Positions 26,366-35,637 of a DNA stretch of 64,000 nucleotides are shown here, in pieces (the first letter of the stretch is position 1; every line of letters begins with the position of its first letter). The position numbers and the translations under genes were made by a program. Origin of the DNA: Rhizobium nepotum 39/7 (GTDB lineage: Bacteria > Pseudomonadota > Alphaproteobacteria > Rhizobiales > Rhizobiaceae); contig NZ_JWJH01000005.1 in the NCBI RefSeq assembly GCF_000949865.1, forward strand, positions 1 through 64,000, in the 5' to 3' direction. The notes beneath the pieces were generated by a model that had not been told where the DNA came from, ran no database searches, and worked only from the letters and a program-made list of their open reading frames with translations.

Positions 26366-27793
26366 ATGACAGACCGTGACGACGATCTTCACGCGCCCGA
26401 AGAGTCGAGGCCGACAGAGGCACCCTCCGATATCTACGCCGATGACGGGTCCGTCCGTTCTGATTTTCTGGCGATGGTGGGTGCGGCGATTGCCGACCGA
26501 GACCTGCTTTTCCTGCGCAAGAATGTGGCGCGGCTGCATGAGTCCGAACTCGGCGACGTGCTCGAATCCATCATGCCGGAACAGCGCCACGCGCTGGTGC
26601 GGCTGCTGGGCGCCGATTTCGACATGACGGCGCTGACCGAGGTGGATGAAGGCATCCGTCTCGATATCGTTGATCAGATGTCGAACGAGCAGATCGCCGC
26701 CGGCATCGGCGAGCTGGATTCGGACGACGCTGTCTACATTCTCGAAGATCTCGACGATGAGGATCGCGAGGACATTCTCTCGCAGCTGCCGTTCACCGAA
26801 CGCGTGCGGCTGATGCGGGCGCTGGATTATCCGGAAAGCTCCGCCGGCCGCCGCATGCAGACGGAATTCGTGGCCGTGCCACCGTTCTGGACCGTGGGAC
26901 AGACCATCGATTATCTGCGCGAAGAAGAGGAACTGCCGGATTCCTTCACCCAGATATTCGTCATCGATCCTACCTTCAAGCTCGTCGGCGCTCTCGATCT
27001 CGACAAGGTGCTGCGCGCCAAGCGTCAGGCGAGGATCGAAACGATCATGCACGAGACCAACCACTCCATTCCGGCCGAAATGGACCAGGAAGAAGCGGCG
27101 CAGGTTTTCGAGCAATACGACCTTCTGTCCGCCGCCGTCGTCGACAATAACGGCCGGCTGGTCGGCGTCCTCACCATCGATGACGTGGTCGACGTCATTC
27201 AGGAAGAAGCCGAGGAGGATTTGCTGCGCCTTGGCGGCGTGGGCGACGAGGAACTGTCGGACAGCATCGTCAGCACCTCGCGTTCGCGTGTACCCTGGCT
27301 TGCCGTCAACCTCCTCACCGCTTTTCTGTCTGCCTCCGTCATCAGCCTGTTCGATGCGACGATCCAGCAGATCATCGCGCTGGCGATCCTGATGCCGACC
27401 GTCGCCGGCATGGGCGGCAATGCCGGATCGCAGACCATGACCGTGTCCGTGCGGGCGCTGGCCACCAAAAGCCTCGACATTCACAATGCTGCACGCATCA
27501 TCCGGCGCGAGGCGGGTGTCGGCATTCTGAACGGCATGTTGTTCGGTTGTGCCATCGGCATCGTCGCCGGCGTGTGGTTTCAGGATGTCCATATCGGCGG
27601 CATCATCGCCGCCGCCATGTGTCTCAACATGCTGGCGGCAGCGCTGGCAGGCATCCTCATTCCGCTGGTTCTCGACAAGTTCGGCGCGGACCCCGCCGTC
27701 TCCTCCGCCGTCTTCGTGACAGCGGTCACGGACATCGTCGGCTTTTTTGCCTTTCTCGGCATCGCCACGTGGTGGTACGGTATTTCAGGATAG
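26366..27793 (+). CDS. mgtE: Magnesium transporter MgtE
   Basis: This 475-residue protein is a magnesium channel of the MgtE family. An acidic N-terminal MgtE_N domain (about residues 30-135) is followed by two CBS domains that act as the Mg sensor (about 140-260) and a five-helix membrane domain with the pore signature MPTVAGMGGNAGSQTMTVSVRA split across helices. CBS acidic residues (ELDSDDAVYILEDLDDEDRED) are abundant. The ATG follows AAGAGGACGCCAG. Confidence 0.95.
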   Translation: MTDRDDDLHAPEESRPTEAPSDIYADDGSVRSDFLAMVGAAIADRDLLFLRKNVARLHESELGDVLESIMPEQRHALVRLLGADFDMTALTEVDEGIRLDIVDQMSNEQIAAGIGELDSDDAVYILEDLDDEDREDILSQLPFTERVRLMRALDYPESSAGRRMQTEFVAVPPFWTVGQTIDYLREEEELPDSFTQIFVIDPTFKLVGALDLDKVLRAKRQARIETIMHETNHSIPAEMDQEEAAQVFEQYDLLSAAVVDNNGRLVGVLTIDDVVDVIQEEAEEDLLRLGGVGDEELSDSIVSTSRSRVPWLAVNLLTAFLSASVISLFDATIQQIIALAILMPTVAGMGGNAGSQTMTVSVRALATKSLDIHNAARIIRREAGVGILNGMLFGCAIGIVAGVWFQDVHIGGIIAAAMCLNMLAAALAGILIPLVLDKFGADPAVSSAVFVTAVTDIVGFFAFLGIATWWYGISG

Positions 27794-27822
27794 GCCCGAA
27801 CAGGCGAAGTCGGCAGGGAAAA

Positions 27823-27844
27823 TTGACTTTTACGTGAAGGTCAA
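27823..27844 (+). promoter_or_regulatory. Dyad operator of the MerR-family gene
   Basis: TTGACTTTTAC and GTGAAGGTCAA form a 22-base near-perfect inverted repeat (two mismatched pairs) centred 45 bases before the start codon. Its left half doubles as a -35 element (TTGACT) with TAATAA 17 bases on, so the dyad lies in the promoter spacer where MerR proteins bind. It resembles the LiuR motif of proteobacteria (TTTACG around a short centre). Confidence 0.7.
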
Positions 27845-27878
27845 ATAATAATTATCCGGTCATGAATCGGATAGGCCC

Positions 27879-28265
27879 TTGGACAAATATTATAGCATAA
27901 CTGAACTGACACGCGAATTCGGTGTTTCCACCCGCACCTTGCGATTTTACGAGGACGAGGGGCTGATTCACCCTGAGCGTCGCGGACGTACTCGACTTTT
28001 CCGGTCCGCGGACCGGCGTCTCATTCAGGAAATCCTGCGCGGCCGCCGTATCGGTTTCACCATCTCCGAAATCCGCGAGATTATTCACGTCTACAAGGAG
28101 CCGCCGGGTGAATCGGGCCAACTCGTGCTGCTGATGAAGAAGGTCGATGAAAAGCGCGCCGATCTCAGGCAAAAGCGCAAGGACATCGAAGAGACGCTGG
28201 CTGAACTCGACAATGTCGAAGAGGCATGCCTGACACGCCTTGCCGAAATCGGCGTTGGGACTTGA
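27879..28265 (+). CDS. MerR-family regulator (LiuR-like)
   Basis: The 128-residue protein has an N-terminal MerR winged helix (YSITELTREFGVSTRTLRFYEDEGLIHPERRGRTRLF) and a C-terminal dimerisation coiled coil (residues about 85-120, VDEKRADLRQKRKDIEETLAELDNVE split by heptads). It has no metal-binding cysteine cluster, and resembles LiuR/acyl-CoA-type regulators of branched-chain amino acid catabolism. The start is TTG after GGATAGG. It overlooks a dyad in its own promoter, suggesting autoregulation; its other targets are not adjacent. Confidence 0.85.
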   Translation: MDKYYSITELTREFGVSTRTLRFYEDEGLIHPERRGRTRLFRSADRRLIQEILRGRRIGFTISEIREIIHVYKEPPGESGQLVLLMKKVDEKRADLRQKRKDIEETLAELDNVEEACLTRLAEIGVGT

Positions 28266-28328
28266 CAAGGGCTCCCGCCGTTGCGCTTGACGTGAGGGCT
28301 TTCAGGCTGCCGGTATGAAACCTCTCTC

Positions 28329-28445
28329 CCGTCATGCAGGGCTTGACCCGGAATTCAGCCACGGCGCGTCTGCGCCGTGAGAAGAGCCTTATCACGATCA
28401 AAGACTAGATCGCACTGGGACCACGGATCAGGCCCGGGGTGACGG
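28329..28445. repeat. Palindromic interspersed repeat (rhizobial type)
   Basis: The left arm CCGTCATGCAGGGCTTGACC and the right arm GGATCAGGCCCGGGGTGACGG are imperfect inverted copies about 85 bases apart, enclosing an internal hairpin (CACGGCGCG/CGCGCCGTG-like, 28360-28380). This matches the style of short non-coding palindromic elements scattered in Rhizobiales genomes. The interval 28266-28520 otherwise holds no gene. Confidence 0.6.
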
Positions 28446-28520
28446 AAGATGGGTTTAACCAGGCCCACAATCGCACTTAAGTCGCGAGATGATCTCAGCA
28501 ATGTGAGGCGCTAACGTGCG

Positions 28521-29486
28521 TTACTGCGCCTCAACCGTGCACTGCTGCGCCACATCGCTCACCTTCGTCTGCTGATCGGTGGTGAGCTTGCCTTCCATCA
28601 TGATGTCGAACAGGCTTTCCGCCTGCAGCTTTTCAAGCGTGCAGCCGCAGAAACGCTGGCACAATTCCTGCCCGTTCGCCTGTTCGACGCAGCTTTTTTC
28701 GCAACTCGATTTGTAAAGCTCGACCTGATCGACCGGGGGAGGCGGGGCCACGAGCGATATGGCGTAGACGAGGCCGATCAGCGCCGGTTGGTGGATGAGG
28801 TAGAAGGCGAGGCTGTGGCGGCCGGCACTTGCTATCAGATTGCGGGGTGAACTCGGGTTGCGAAAACGGTCCAGCCAGTCGCGCGGTGTGACGAATTGCG
28901 AGACCGCTAGTCCCGCAAGGAATGGCGCCAGCCAGGGCAAGAGCGGCACATAATCGTTCGAGCGCGGCGGCATGGTAGAGAAACCGACCCATGCCAGCCA
29001 TTTGCTGTTGAAAAAATCGGACTGCACGTAGTGCGGCAGTGCAAACGCAAGTGCCGCGAAAAGCAGCGTCACCAGCGCGGGCGCGCGCAGGAACAGCAAC
29101 CCGACGAGGCTTGCGGCGGCGATATTGTGCAGGATGCCGAAAAAGATGAAGCTATCCGGAAAGGCGAAATAGGTGGCGACGGTGATGAGCAATGCCGCGC
29201 CGGCCACCATCGCAAAACGCTTGCCGAAGGACGGCCAGTTTATGGCTCTGCCATGGGCGAGAAACAGGCTGAAACCGGCCAGGAACAGGAACGAGCTGGC
29301 AATGGCGCGCGCATAGAGTTTCCACAGGCCCGTCGTCGCCGTGCCGGGTTCCAGATAGCCGAAATATTCCAGATTCCAGGTGAAGTGGTAGGACGCCATG
29401 GCGATGAGGGCGAGCCCGCGCAGGGTATCGAGGCCGCCTATGCGGCCTTTGCGGCGGGTATCGGTTGCGGCTGTGGTTGTTTTCAT
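28521..29486 (-). CDS. DUF1624 membrane protein with Cys-rich tail
   Basis: This 321-residue protein has about seven membrane segments of the DUF1624 / heparan-glucosaminide N-acetyltransferase-like family (GGLDTLRGLALIAMASYHF and LAFYLIHQPALIGLVY). After residue 250 it carries an unusual hydrophilic tail with cysteines at 262, 266, 276, 280, 282 and 316, a twin CX3C arrangement (SCEKSC, then ELCQRFCGC). The family may acetylate or otherwise modify envelope glycans, unproven here. The ATG follows GCGGGAATT. Confidence 0.8.
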   Translation of the reverse strand: MKTTTAATDTRRKGRIGGLDTLRGLALIAMASYHFTWNLEYFGYLEPGTATTGLWKLYARAIASSFLFLAGFSLFLAHGRAINWPSFGKRFAMVAGAALLITVATYFAFPDSFIFFGILHNIAAASLVGLLFLRAPALVTLLFAALAFALPHYVQSDFFNSKWLAWVGFSTMPPRSNDYVPLLPWLAPFLAGLAVSQFVTPRDWLDRFRNPSSPRNLIASAGRHSLAFYLIHQPALIGLVYAISLVAPPPPVDQVELYKSSCEKSCVEQANGQELCQRFCGCTLEKLQAESLFDIMMEGKLTTDQQTKVSDVAQQCTVEAQ

Positions 29487-29554
29487 AATTCCCGCTGTTT
29501 CAGCTGTCTGAAGCCGTTGTTCATTCAGGGCTTGGCCCGTGAAGTACGGTTATT

Positions 29555-30250
29555 TCAAGACCCGTCCCTGTCCATGATGGCGCGGCGGGCTTCGGAGAAG
29601 AACTGGCGGCGCAACAGCGCCACGGTGATGATGACGGTGCTGGCGATGAAGACATAGGGGCTGATGAACCAGCCGAGATAACCGATCGACAGAAAGATCG
29701 TCCGCAGCCCGTCATTGAAGTTCTTAGCAGCGATGATGTTCATCTTTATGACGTTTTCAGCGGCGCGCTCCGCCGCCTCACGATCCGCATTGACGTCATG
29801 GACCATGGGGATGGCGCCAAACAGGATCGTGCAATAATTGAACAGGCGATAGGACCAGCCGAACTTGAAAAACGAATAACCGAAAAGGCAGGTGAGCCCC
29901 ATGACTTTCAGCTCGAAGGCCGTGCGCCCGGCATAATGCACGAAAGGCAGATCGCGAAAGACGGTTTCAACCCGGTCGGTCGCCCCCAGAAGAGCAAAGC
30001 AGCCGCCGATGGCGAAGATCGAGGTGGATGCGAAAAAAGCGGTACCGTTCTGCAAACCCGCCATGATCTGTGTGTCGATCATCTTCAGGTCGCGTTTGAG
30101 GGAGTTGTAAATCCAGTCGCGACGGCGCTCCGCCATGGCCTGATTGAGGCTGGTTCTCGAAAACAGCGGCGTTCCCGTCGTGAGATGCGTATAGGCAGCC
30201 CATAACACGATGAAAACGACGATCGATACATAGTCCATGACGGTCAGCAC
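29555..30250 (-). CDS. DUF599 family membrane protein
   Basis: This 231-residue protein matches DUF599, with membrane segments near the N terminus (VSIVVFIVLWAAYTHLTT), at about residues 65-85 and 110-140, and near the C terminus. The conserved RRDWIYNSLKRDLKMIDTQIM region is present. Function is unknown. A GTG at 30250 is preceded by GGGTGA at good spacing; ATG 30239 (MDYVSI) is an alternative. The gene precedes the DUF1624 gene by about 70 bases on the same strand. Confidence 0.8.
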   Translation of the reverse strand: MLTVMDYVSIVVFIVLWAAYTHLTTGTPLFSRTSLNQAMAERRRDWIYNSLKRDLKMIDTQIMAGLQNGTAFFASTSIFAIGGCFALLGATDRVETVFRDLPFVHYAGRTAFELKVMGLTCLFGYSFFKFGWSYRLFNYCTILFGAIPMVHDVNADREAAERAAENVIKMNIIAAKNFNDGLRTIFLSIGYLGWFISPYVFIASTVIITVALLRRQFFSEARRAIMDRDGS

Positions 30251-30751
30251 GTCAGGTCACCCTGCTGTTTGCGAATCTTCGAAAGCATATTGATTTGAAG
30301 GCCATGGCAAGGCAATGGCGGCGGCCGCCATGGGCAAATATTCTCACGCCGCGTTGCAGCTTCGCCATTCCGCGTTTCCGCTAACCTTCCGGTAACCAAG
30401 TGGCTTTATCAATTCCGGCGCGGATGAAAGTCTGCCGGTTCCGGGTCAAGGTTTTGCGTACCGGTTCCGCTTGAATTCTCGCCGATATCGCCGGCCGATT
30501 GACAGAATGACCGTTCGCACCTAGCCTTTTGTCAGGACCGGTGTTTCCGGCATTCGGGGTTGCCAAGGCTGTGATATGTCCCGCATCATGCGGACAGGTT
30601 TTGTCATCTCCGGCCCGGTATCATCGGCAGTCCGGCATGAGCAACCGGGGAACGCCTTTTTCTACGAATCGTTCCCTTCATGTCCGCCTGTCTCTGGCTT
30701 GCGACACCGCAATGATGCCGGTCCGTTTTATCCTTTTCTTTCAGGTTCTCC
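30251..30751. other. Long region upstream of cobP
   Basis: These 501 bases hold no convincing gene. A promoter-like pair, TTGACA (30499-30504), a 17-base spacer and a weak TAGCCT, would give a leader of about 220 bases before cobP. The leader contains a hairpin (TGTCCCGCAT/ATGCGGACA, with one bulge) and a GGGAACG/CGTTCCC inverted repeat near 30650-30675. I found no cobalamin riboswitch core. Confidence 0.45.
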
Positions 30752-31273
30752 ATGGCAGATAAAAATCGCTCCGTTTTCATTCTAGGCGGCGCGCGCTCCG
30801 GCAAGTCCCGTTTTGCCGAGGAACTTGCGGGCAATGCCGGCGGGCGCCTGCATTATCTGGCCACCGGCCGGGCATGGGATGACGAGATGCGCGATCGCAT
30901 CGACCATCATCAGGCACGCCGCGGCGAGGAATGGACGACGCACGAAGCGCCGGTCGATGTCGTCGCCGTTCTGGATCGGCTCGATGATCCGGAGAACGTC
31001 ATCCTCATTGACTGCCTGACATTGTGGCTCACCAATCTGATGATGGAAAATGCCGATATGGAGACGGCGTTTGCCGCGCTCGAAGCGGCGATCGCTTCCA
31101 CGAAGTCCAAGTTGATTCTCGTCTCCAACGAGGTCGGCCTCGGTATCGTGCCGGAAAACCGCATGGCGCGGGAATTTCGCGACCATGCCGGCAGGCTGCA
31201 TCAACGTGTCGCCGCCCTTGCCGGTGAGGTCTATTTCGTCGCCGCTGGATTGCCCCTGAAGATGAAGGGCTGA
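30752..31273 (+). CDS. cobP: Adenosylcobinamide kinase / adenosylcobinamide-phosphate guanylyltransferase
   Basis: This 173-residue enzyme phosphorylates adenosylcobinamide and adds GMP in the late cobalamin pathway. It has the P-loop [15 protein letters not shown] (residues about 9-22), the catalytic-histidine region [13 protein letters not shown], and the conserved [13 protein letters not shown] and [16 protein letters not shown] motifs. It stands alone here, away from other cobalamin genes, with a long leader. Confidence 0.93.
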   Translation: MADKNRSVFILGGARSGKSRFAEELAGNAGGRLHYLATGRAWDDEMRDRIDHHQARRGEEWTTHEAPVDVVAVLDRLDDPENVILIDCLTLWLTNLMMENADMETAFAALEAAIASTKSKLILVSNEVGLGIVPENRMAREFRDHAGRLHQRVAALAGEVYFVAAGLPLKMKG

Positions 31274-31333
31274 GGTATCCGCCCCTGGAAATGGGATGGA
31301 CCTTTCTCGCCTTGCTCGTGATGCGGCCCTTTT

Positions 31334-31690
31334 CTATCGATCAGACCAGACGGCCAGCTCGTATCCATCAGGATCGGTAAAATGGAATCGCTGTCCGCCG
31401 GGAAACGTAAAAAGTGCGACGCTGATTTGCCCGCCGGCTGCCTCGATACGGCGCTGCATATCCTCGATATTGGCGGCGTAAAGAATGACGAGCGGTCCGC
31501 CCTTGGCAGAGACAGGCGCGGTGGTGGTGAAACCGCCGGTCAGCCGACCATCGGAAAACTCGCAATATTGCGGACCGTAATCTTTGAAAGACCAGCCGAA
31601 AGCGCCGCCGTAAAATTCCTTGCTGCGCTCGATGTCGGCAACGTTGAATTCGACATAGTCGATCCGTCTGTCATTCGTGTTCGTGGTCAT
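31334..31690 (-). CDS. VOC-family (glyoxalase/bleomycin resistance-like) protein
   Basis: The 118-residue protein is a single vicinal-oxygen-chelate domain (IDYVEFNVADIERSKEFYGGAFGW, then FHFTDPDGYELAVWSD). Metal-ligand positions are partly conserved, so it could be an enzyme or a binding protein. I use ATG 31690 (MTTNTND), preceded by AAGGATGAAACG; a TTG at 31705 would overlap the upstream gene. It starts 11 bases after the SRPBCC gene, so the two form an operon. Confidence 0.8.
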   Translation of the reverse strand: MTTNTNDRRIDYVEFNVADIERSKEFYGGAFGWSFKDYGPQYCEFSDGRLTGGFTTTAPVSAKGGPLVILYAANIEDMQRRIEAAGGQISVALFTFPGGQRFHFTDPDGYELAVWSDR

Positions 31691-31701
31691 CGTTTCATCC
31701 T

Positions 31702-32106
31702 TCAATCCGTTTCGAGCAGAGACTTCAGTGTTTCTAGATCAGCCGTGATCGCCCGGGCGTCCTGTTCGAAATCCTCATCCGTCATGTCCTGAAGGCGAAG
31801 CAGCGTGAAGCTGATTTCGGCGCCGCTGCCATTCGGTGTTACCCGCAACGCGTTATAGACCTTCCGGCCATCCGGCAATGTGACGACATGGTCTACGACG
31901 CCAAATTCGTTTACCGGCGCGAAATTGACGCGCACTTCGCCCAGCGGGCCGCCATCGGCGATCCAGTCCTCGCCGTCGGGCTTGAGGCCGCCCGCAAGAC
32001 CGGCTGCCCAGTGCGGCATGTTTTGCGGATCGGAGATGAAATCATAGACATGGCTCCATGGTTTTTCGACCGACCGATGAATGATTCTCGATTGCATGAC
32101 AGGCAT
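31702..32106 (-). CDS. SRPBCC-family (START-like) protein
   Basis: The 134-residue protein has the SRPBCC ligand-binding fold seen in AHSA1-like and polyketide-cyclase-like proteins (IHRSVEKPWSHVYDFISDPQNMPHW, then ALRVTPNGSGAEISFTLLR). Ligand is unknown. ATG 32106 follows GGGAGGATGAA. It is co-directional and tightly spaced with the VOC gene, a common pairing in proteobacteria. Confidence 0.8.
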   Translation of the reverse strand: MPVMQSRIIHRSVEKPWSHVYDFISDPQNMPHWAAGLAGGLKPDGEDWIADGGPLGEVRVNFAPVNEFGVVDHVVTLPDGRKVYNALRVTPNGSGAEISFTLLRLQDMTDEDFEQDARAITADLETLKSLLETD

Positions 32107-32476
32107 TTCATCCTCCCTTTGCGGTGCAGGCCTCCGGCTGCGCCACTTTGTCATCGCTTGATGCAAGTCAAGGATATCTCACCGGCGAGATGGGAGAAAG
32201 CCCGCATGCGCTCGGGTTTTTCGCCTTCCTATGGTCGATCAGGGCAATATGAGGATATGGACGGTGCGGCCTGGCAGGCGCGGGCGCTGGATGATGGCGA
32301 CGACCGGCCGCGACCGTCATGAAGAGCCTCCGTTTCGAACTTGCTTCGACCTGCTGCAAATATGCAAAGCTGACTTGCGTCATCAAAATTTAATCGTTTC
32401 AGTCGCCCCTAGCCTTGCCGTTTGCGGATTACAGTGCCACAACACGACCACCAAAAAGCAAGATGGAGGCACATCC
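32107..32476. other. Divergent region between the SRPBCC gene and gnd
   Basis: No gene is supported in these 370 bases. The segment 32370-32400 is AT-rich (CATCAAAATTTAATCG) and may hold the gnd promoter, but no well-spaced pair is evident. An open frame runs through from 32231 into gnd, without any family similarity upstream of the GTG. Confidence 0.4.
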
Positions 32477-33907
32477 GTGGAACAGGCAGAAATCGGTTTG
32501 ATCGGTCTCGGCGTCATGGGCTCGAACCTGGCGTTGAACATCGCGGAAAAGGGCAACAAGATTGCCGTATTCAACCGAACCCCTGAGGCGACGAAGAAAT
32601 TCTATGCGGAAGCCGGTGAGTTGCAGGGACAGTTGATCCCTTGCGAAACCATCGAAGAATTCGTCGCCGCCATTCGCCCTCCGCGCCCGATCATCATCAT
32701 GATCAAGGCCGGCGATCCCGTTGACCAGCAGATGGAAATCCTGAAGCCGCATCTGGCGAACGGCGACATCATGATCGACGCCGGCAATGCGAATTTCCGC
32801 GATACGATCCGCCGTTTCGACAATCTGAAGGATAGCGGCCTGACCTTCATCGGCATGGGTGTATCCGGCGGTGAAGAAGGTGCGCGTCACGGCCCGTCGA
32901 TCATGGTCGGCGGCACCGAAGATAGCTGGAAGCGCGTCGAAAAGGTGCTGACCTCCATTTCCGCCAAATATAATGACGATCCGTGCGTGGCATGGCTCGG
33001 CAATGACGGCGCTGGCCATTTCGTCAAGACCATCCATAACGGCATCGAATATGCCGACATGCAGATGATCGCCGAAATCTACGGCATTCTGCGTGACGGC
33101 CTGAAGATGAGCGCAGTCGAAATCGCCGACGTGTTCGCCGAATGGAACAAGGGCCGCCTGAACTCCTACCTGATCGAAATCACCGAGAAGGTTCTGCGCG
33201 CCGCCGACCCGATCACCGGCAAGCCGATGGTCGATCTGATCCTCGACAAGGCTGGCCAGAAGGGTACCGGCAAGTGGTCGGTTATCGAGGCGCAGAATAT
33301 GGGCGTCGCCGCAACCGCCATCGAGGCGGCCGTTGCCGCCCGCATCCTGTCGTCGCAGAAGGACGAGCGCGAAGCTGCCGAGAAGATTTTCGGTCTGCCG
33401 GCCGTTGCGTCCACGCCATCGGACAAAAAGGCCTTCATCGCCGACCTGGAAAGCGCGCTTCTGGCCGCCAAGGTTGGCGCCTATGCGCAGGGCTTTGCCG
33501 TCATGTCGGCTGCATCGAAGGAGTTCAACTGGAACCTGCCGATGCCGACCATCGCCCGCATCTGGCGCGCCGGCTGCATCATCCGCTCGGAATTCCTCGA
33601 TGAGATCACATCGGCCTTCACCAAGGATCCGCATGTGGCCAACCTCATCGTGACGCCTGCCTTCTCCGGCATCGTCAAGGACACCGACGCAGCCCTGCGC
33701 CGTGTTGTTTCCTACGCGGTTCTGTCGGGTCTGCCGGTTTCGGCGCTCGCCTCCGCACTCGGCTACTTCGATGCCTATCGCCGTGCCCGCGGCAGCGCCA
33801 ACCTTATCCAGGCGCAGCGCGACTTCTTCGGCGCGCATGGTTTCGAACGCACCGACGGCGTCGACAAGCCGCACGGCCCATGGGGCAGCGGCGCCGATAT
33901 TTTCTGA
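32477..33907 (+). CDS. gnd: 6-phosphogluconate dehydrogenase, decarboxylating
   Basis: This 476-residue enzyme converts 6-phosphogluconate to ribulose 5-phosphate with NADP, in the pentose phosphate pathway. The N-terminal motif is IGLGVMGSNLALN, the substrate/catalytic region is GVSGGEEGARHGPSIMVGG, and KTIHNGIEYADMQMIAE carries the catalytic lysine and histidine. The long helical C-terminal domain is intact. GTG 32477 is used because GATGGAGGCACATCC supplies GGAGG at 7 bases. A terminator follows. Confidence 0.95.
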   Translation: MEQAEIGLIGLGVMGSNLALNIAEKGNKIAVFNRTPEATKKFYAEAGELQGQLIPCETIEEFVAAIRPPRPIIIMIKAGDPVDQQMEILKPHLANGDIMIDAGNANFRDTIRRFDNLKDSGLTFIGMGVSGGEEGARHGPSIMVGGTEDSWKRVEKVLTSISAKYNDDPCVAWLGNDGAGHFVKTIHNGIEYADMQMIAEIYGILRDGLKMSAVEIADVFAEWNKGRLNSYLIEITEKVLRAADPITGKPMVDLILDKAGQKGTGKWSVIEAQNMGVAATAIEAAVAARILSSQKDEREAAEKIFGLPAVASTPSDKKAFIADLESALLAAKVGAYAQGFAVMSAASKEFNWNLPMPTIARIWRAGCIIRSEFLDEITSAFTKDPHVANLIVTPAFSGIVKDTDAALRRVVSYAVLSGLPVSALASALGYFDAYRRARGSANLIQAQRDFFGAHGFERTDGVDKPHGPWGSGADIF

Positions 33908-33930
33908 TCGGCTGAAACGGCAAACGACAA

Positions 33931-33955
33931 AAGGCCCGCTTGCGCGGGCCTTTTT
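33931..33955 (+). terminator. Intrinsic terminator of gnd
   Basis: AAGGCCCGC and GCGGGCCTT make a stem around TTGC, followed by a T run. Confidence 0.9.
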
Positions 33956-33975
33956 CATTTCATCCGTTGATTTTT

Positions 33976-34302
33976 TTAACGTGCGGCAGAGAGGCCGACG
34001 ATCAAGCCGGTAACGGCGTTGATGAGCAGGAACTGGTTGTCGACGCGCACCCAGCGCTGGTCACGACGCGGCTCGGCAAGACGGTAACGGCGATAGTCGC
34101 GGCGATCAACGGAATGACGGCGTTCGCCGGCAGACAGGCGCTGACCGCGATCCCAGCGGTGCTTCTTGACGATGACCTTTTTGGTGGTGATATGGCGCTC
34201 GATGGTAGCGCCGCGATGGCGATCGTCGTGACGGCTTTGCGCCTGGGCCATCGGAGCGGCGAGAACGGTGGCGGCCAGAAGAACGGTGATGAACTTTTTC
34301 AT
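33976..34302 (-). CDS. RcnB-family periplasmic protein
   Basis: This 108-residue protein has a signal peptide (MKKFITVLLAATVLAAPMAQA, cleaved after AQA) and a mature part rich in Arg, Asp and His (RHDDRHRGATIERHITTKK, RHSVDRRDYRRYRLAEP), with the terminal WVRVDNQFLLINAVTGLI characteristic of the RcnB family. RcnB modulates nickel and cobalt homeostasis in E. coli, but many members are uncharacterised, so a metal role is inference. ATG follows GAGGAAACATTC. Confidence 0.8.
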   Translation of the reverse strand: MKKFITVLLAATVLAAPMAQAQSRHDDRHRGATIERHITTKKVIVKKHRWDRGQRLSAGERRHSVDRRDYRRYRLAEPRRDQRWVRVDNQFLLINAVTGLIVGLSAAR

Positions 34303-34446
34303 GAATGTTTCCTCTCGTGTTTCGATGAGGAGAACTTACGAATAAACGAATGAACGGAAACTGAATTTAAAATTACATTTATGTAATGGTTGTTAATGGT
34401 TAGGAGCGGAAGTTAATCTTTCGTTTTGAGTTTTCCGAGACCGTCA

Positions 34447-34476
34447 GACCGCCCGGAATAACCGGGCGGTCGTTTT
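34447..34476 (+). terminator. Plus-oriented terminator without a plus-strand gene
   Basis: GACCGCCCGG and CCGGGCGGTC form a perfect 10-base-pair stem with an AATAA loop, followed by GTTTTT on the plus strand. Both flanking genes run on the minus strand, and the minus-strand side has no T run after the stem. It may weakly end the aldo/keto reductase message, or end an unannotated plus-strand RNA from 34303-34446. Confidence 0.75.
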
Positions 34477-34480
34477 TGCA

Positions 34481-35512
<1,032 letters not shown>

Positions 35513-35637
35513 GGGTCTTCCTCCACTTGCTGATGAATGGTTGCCGGGGAACCCCGCAACCCTTTGAGCCGATGAGGGCAGGCGTCAAGCCGCCCACCTT
35601 TCCCAAACGGGATGGTTAAGCCTTTCGCCGCATGGTT

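Noticed and set aside
30251..30751. Cobalamin riboswitch before cobP
   Set aside because: The conserved B12-box core (GCCACTG and its partner) is not present on the plus strand.
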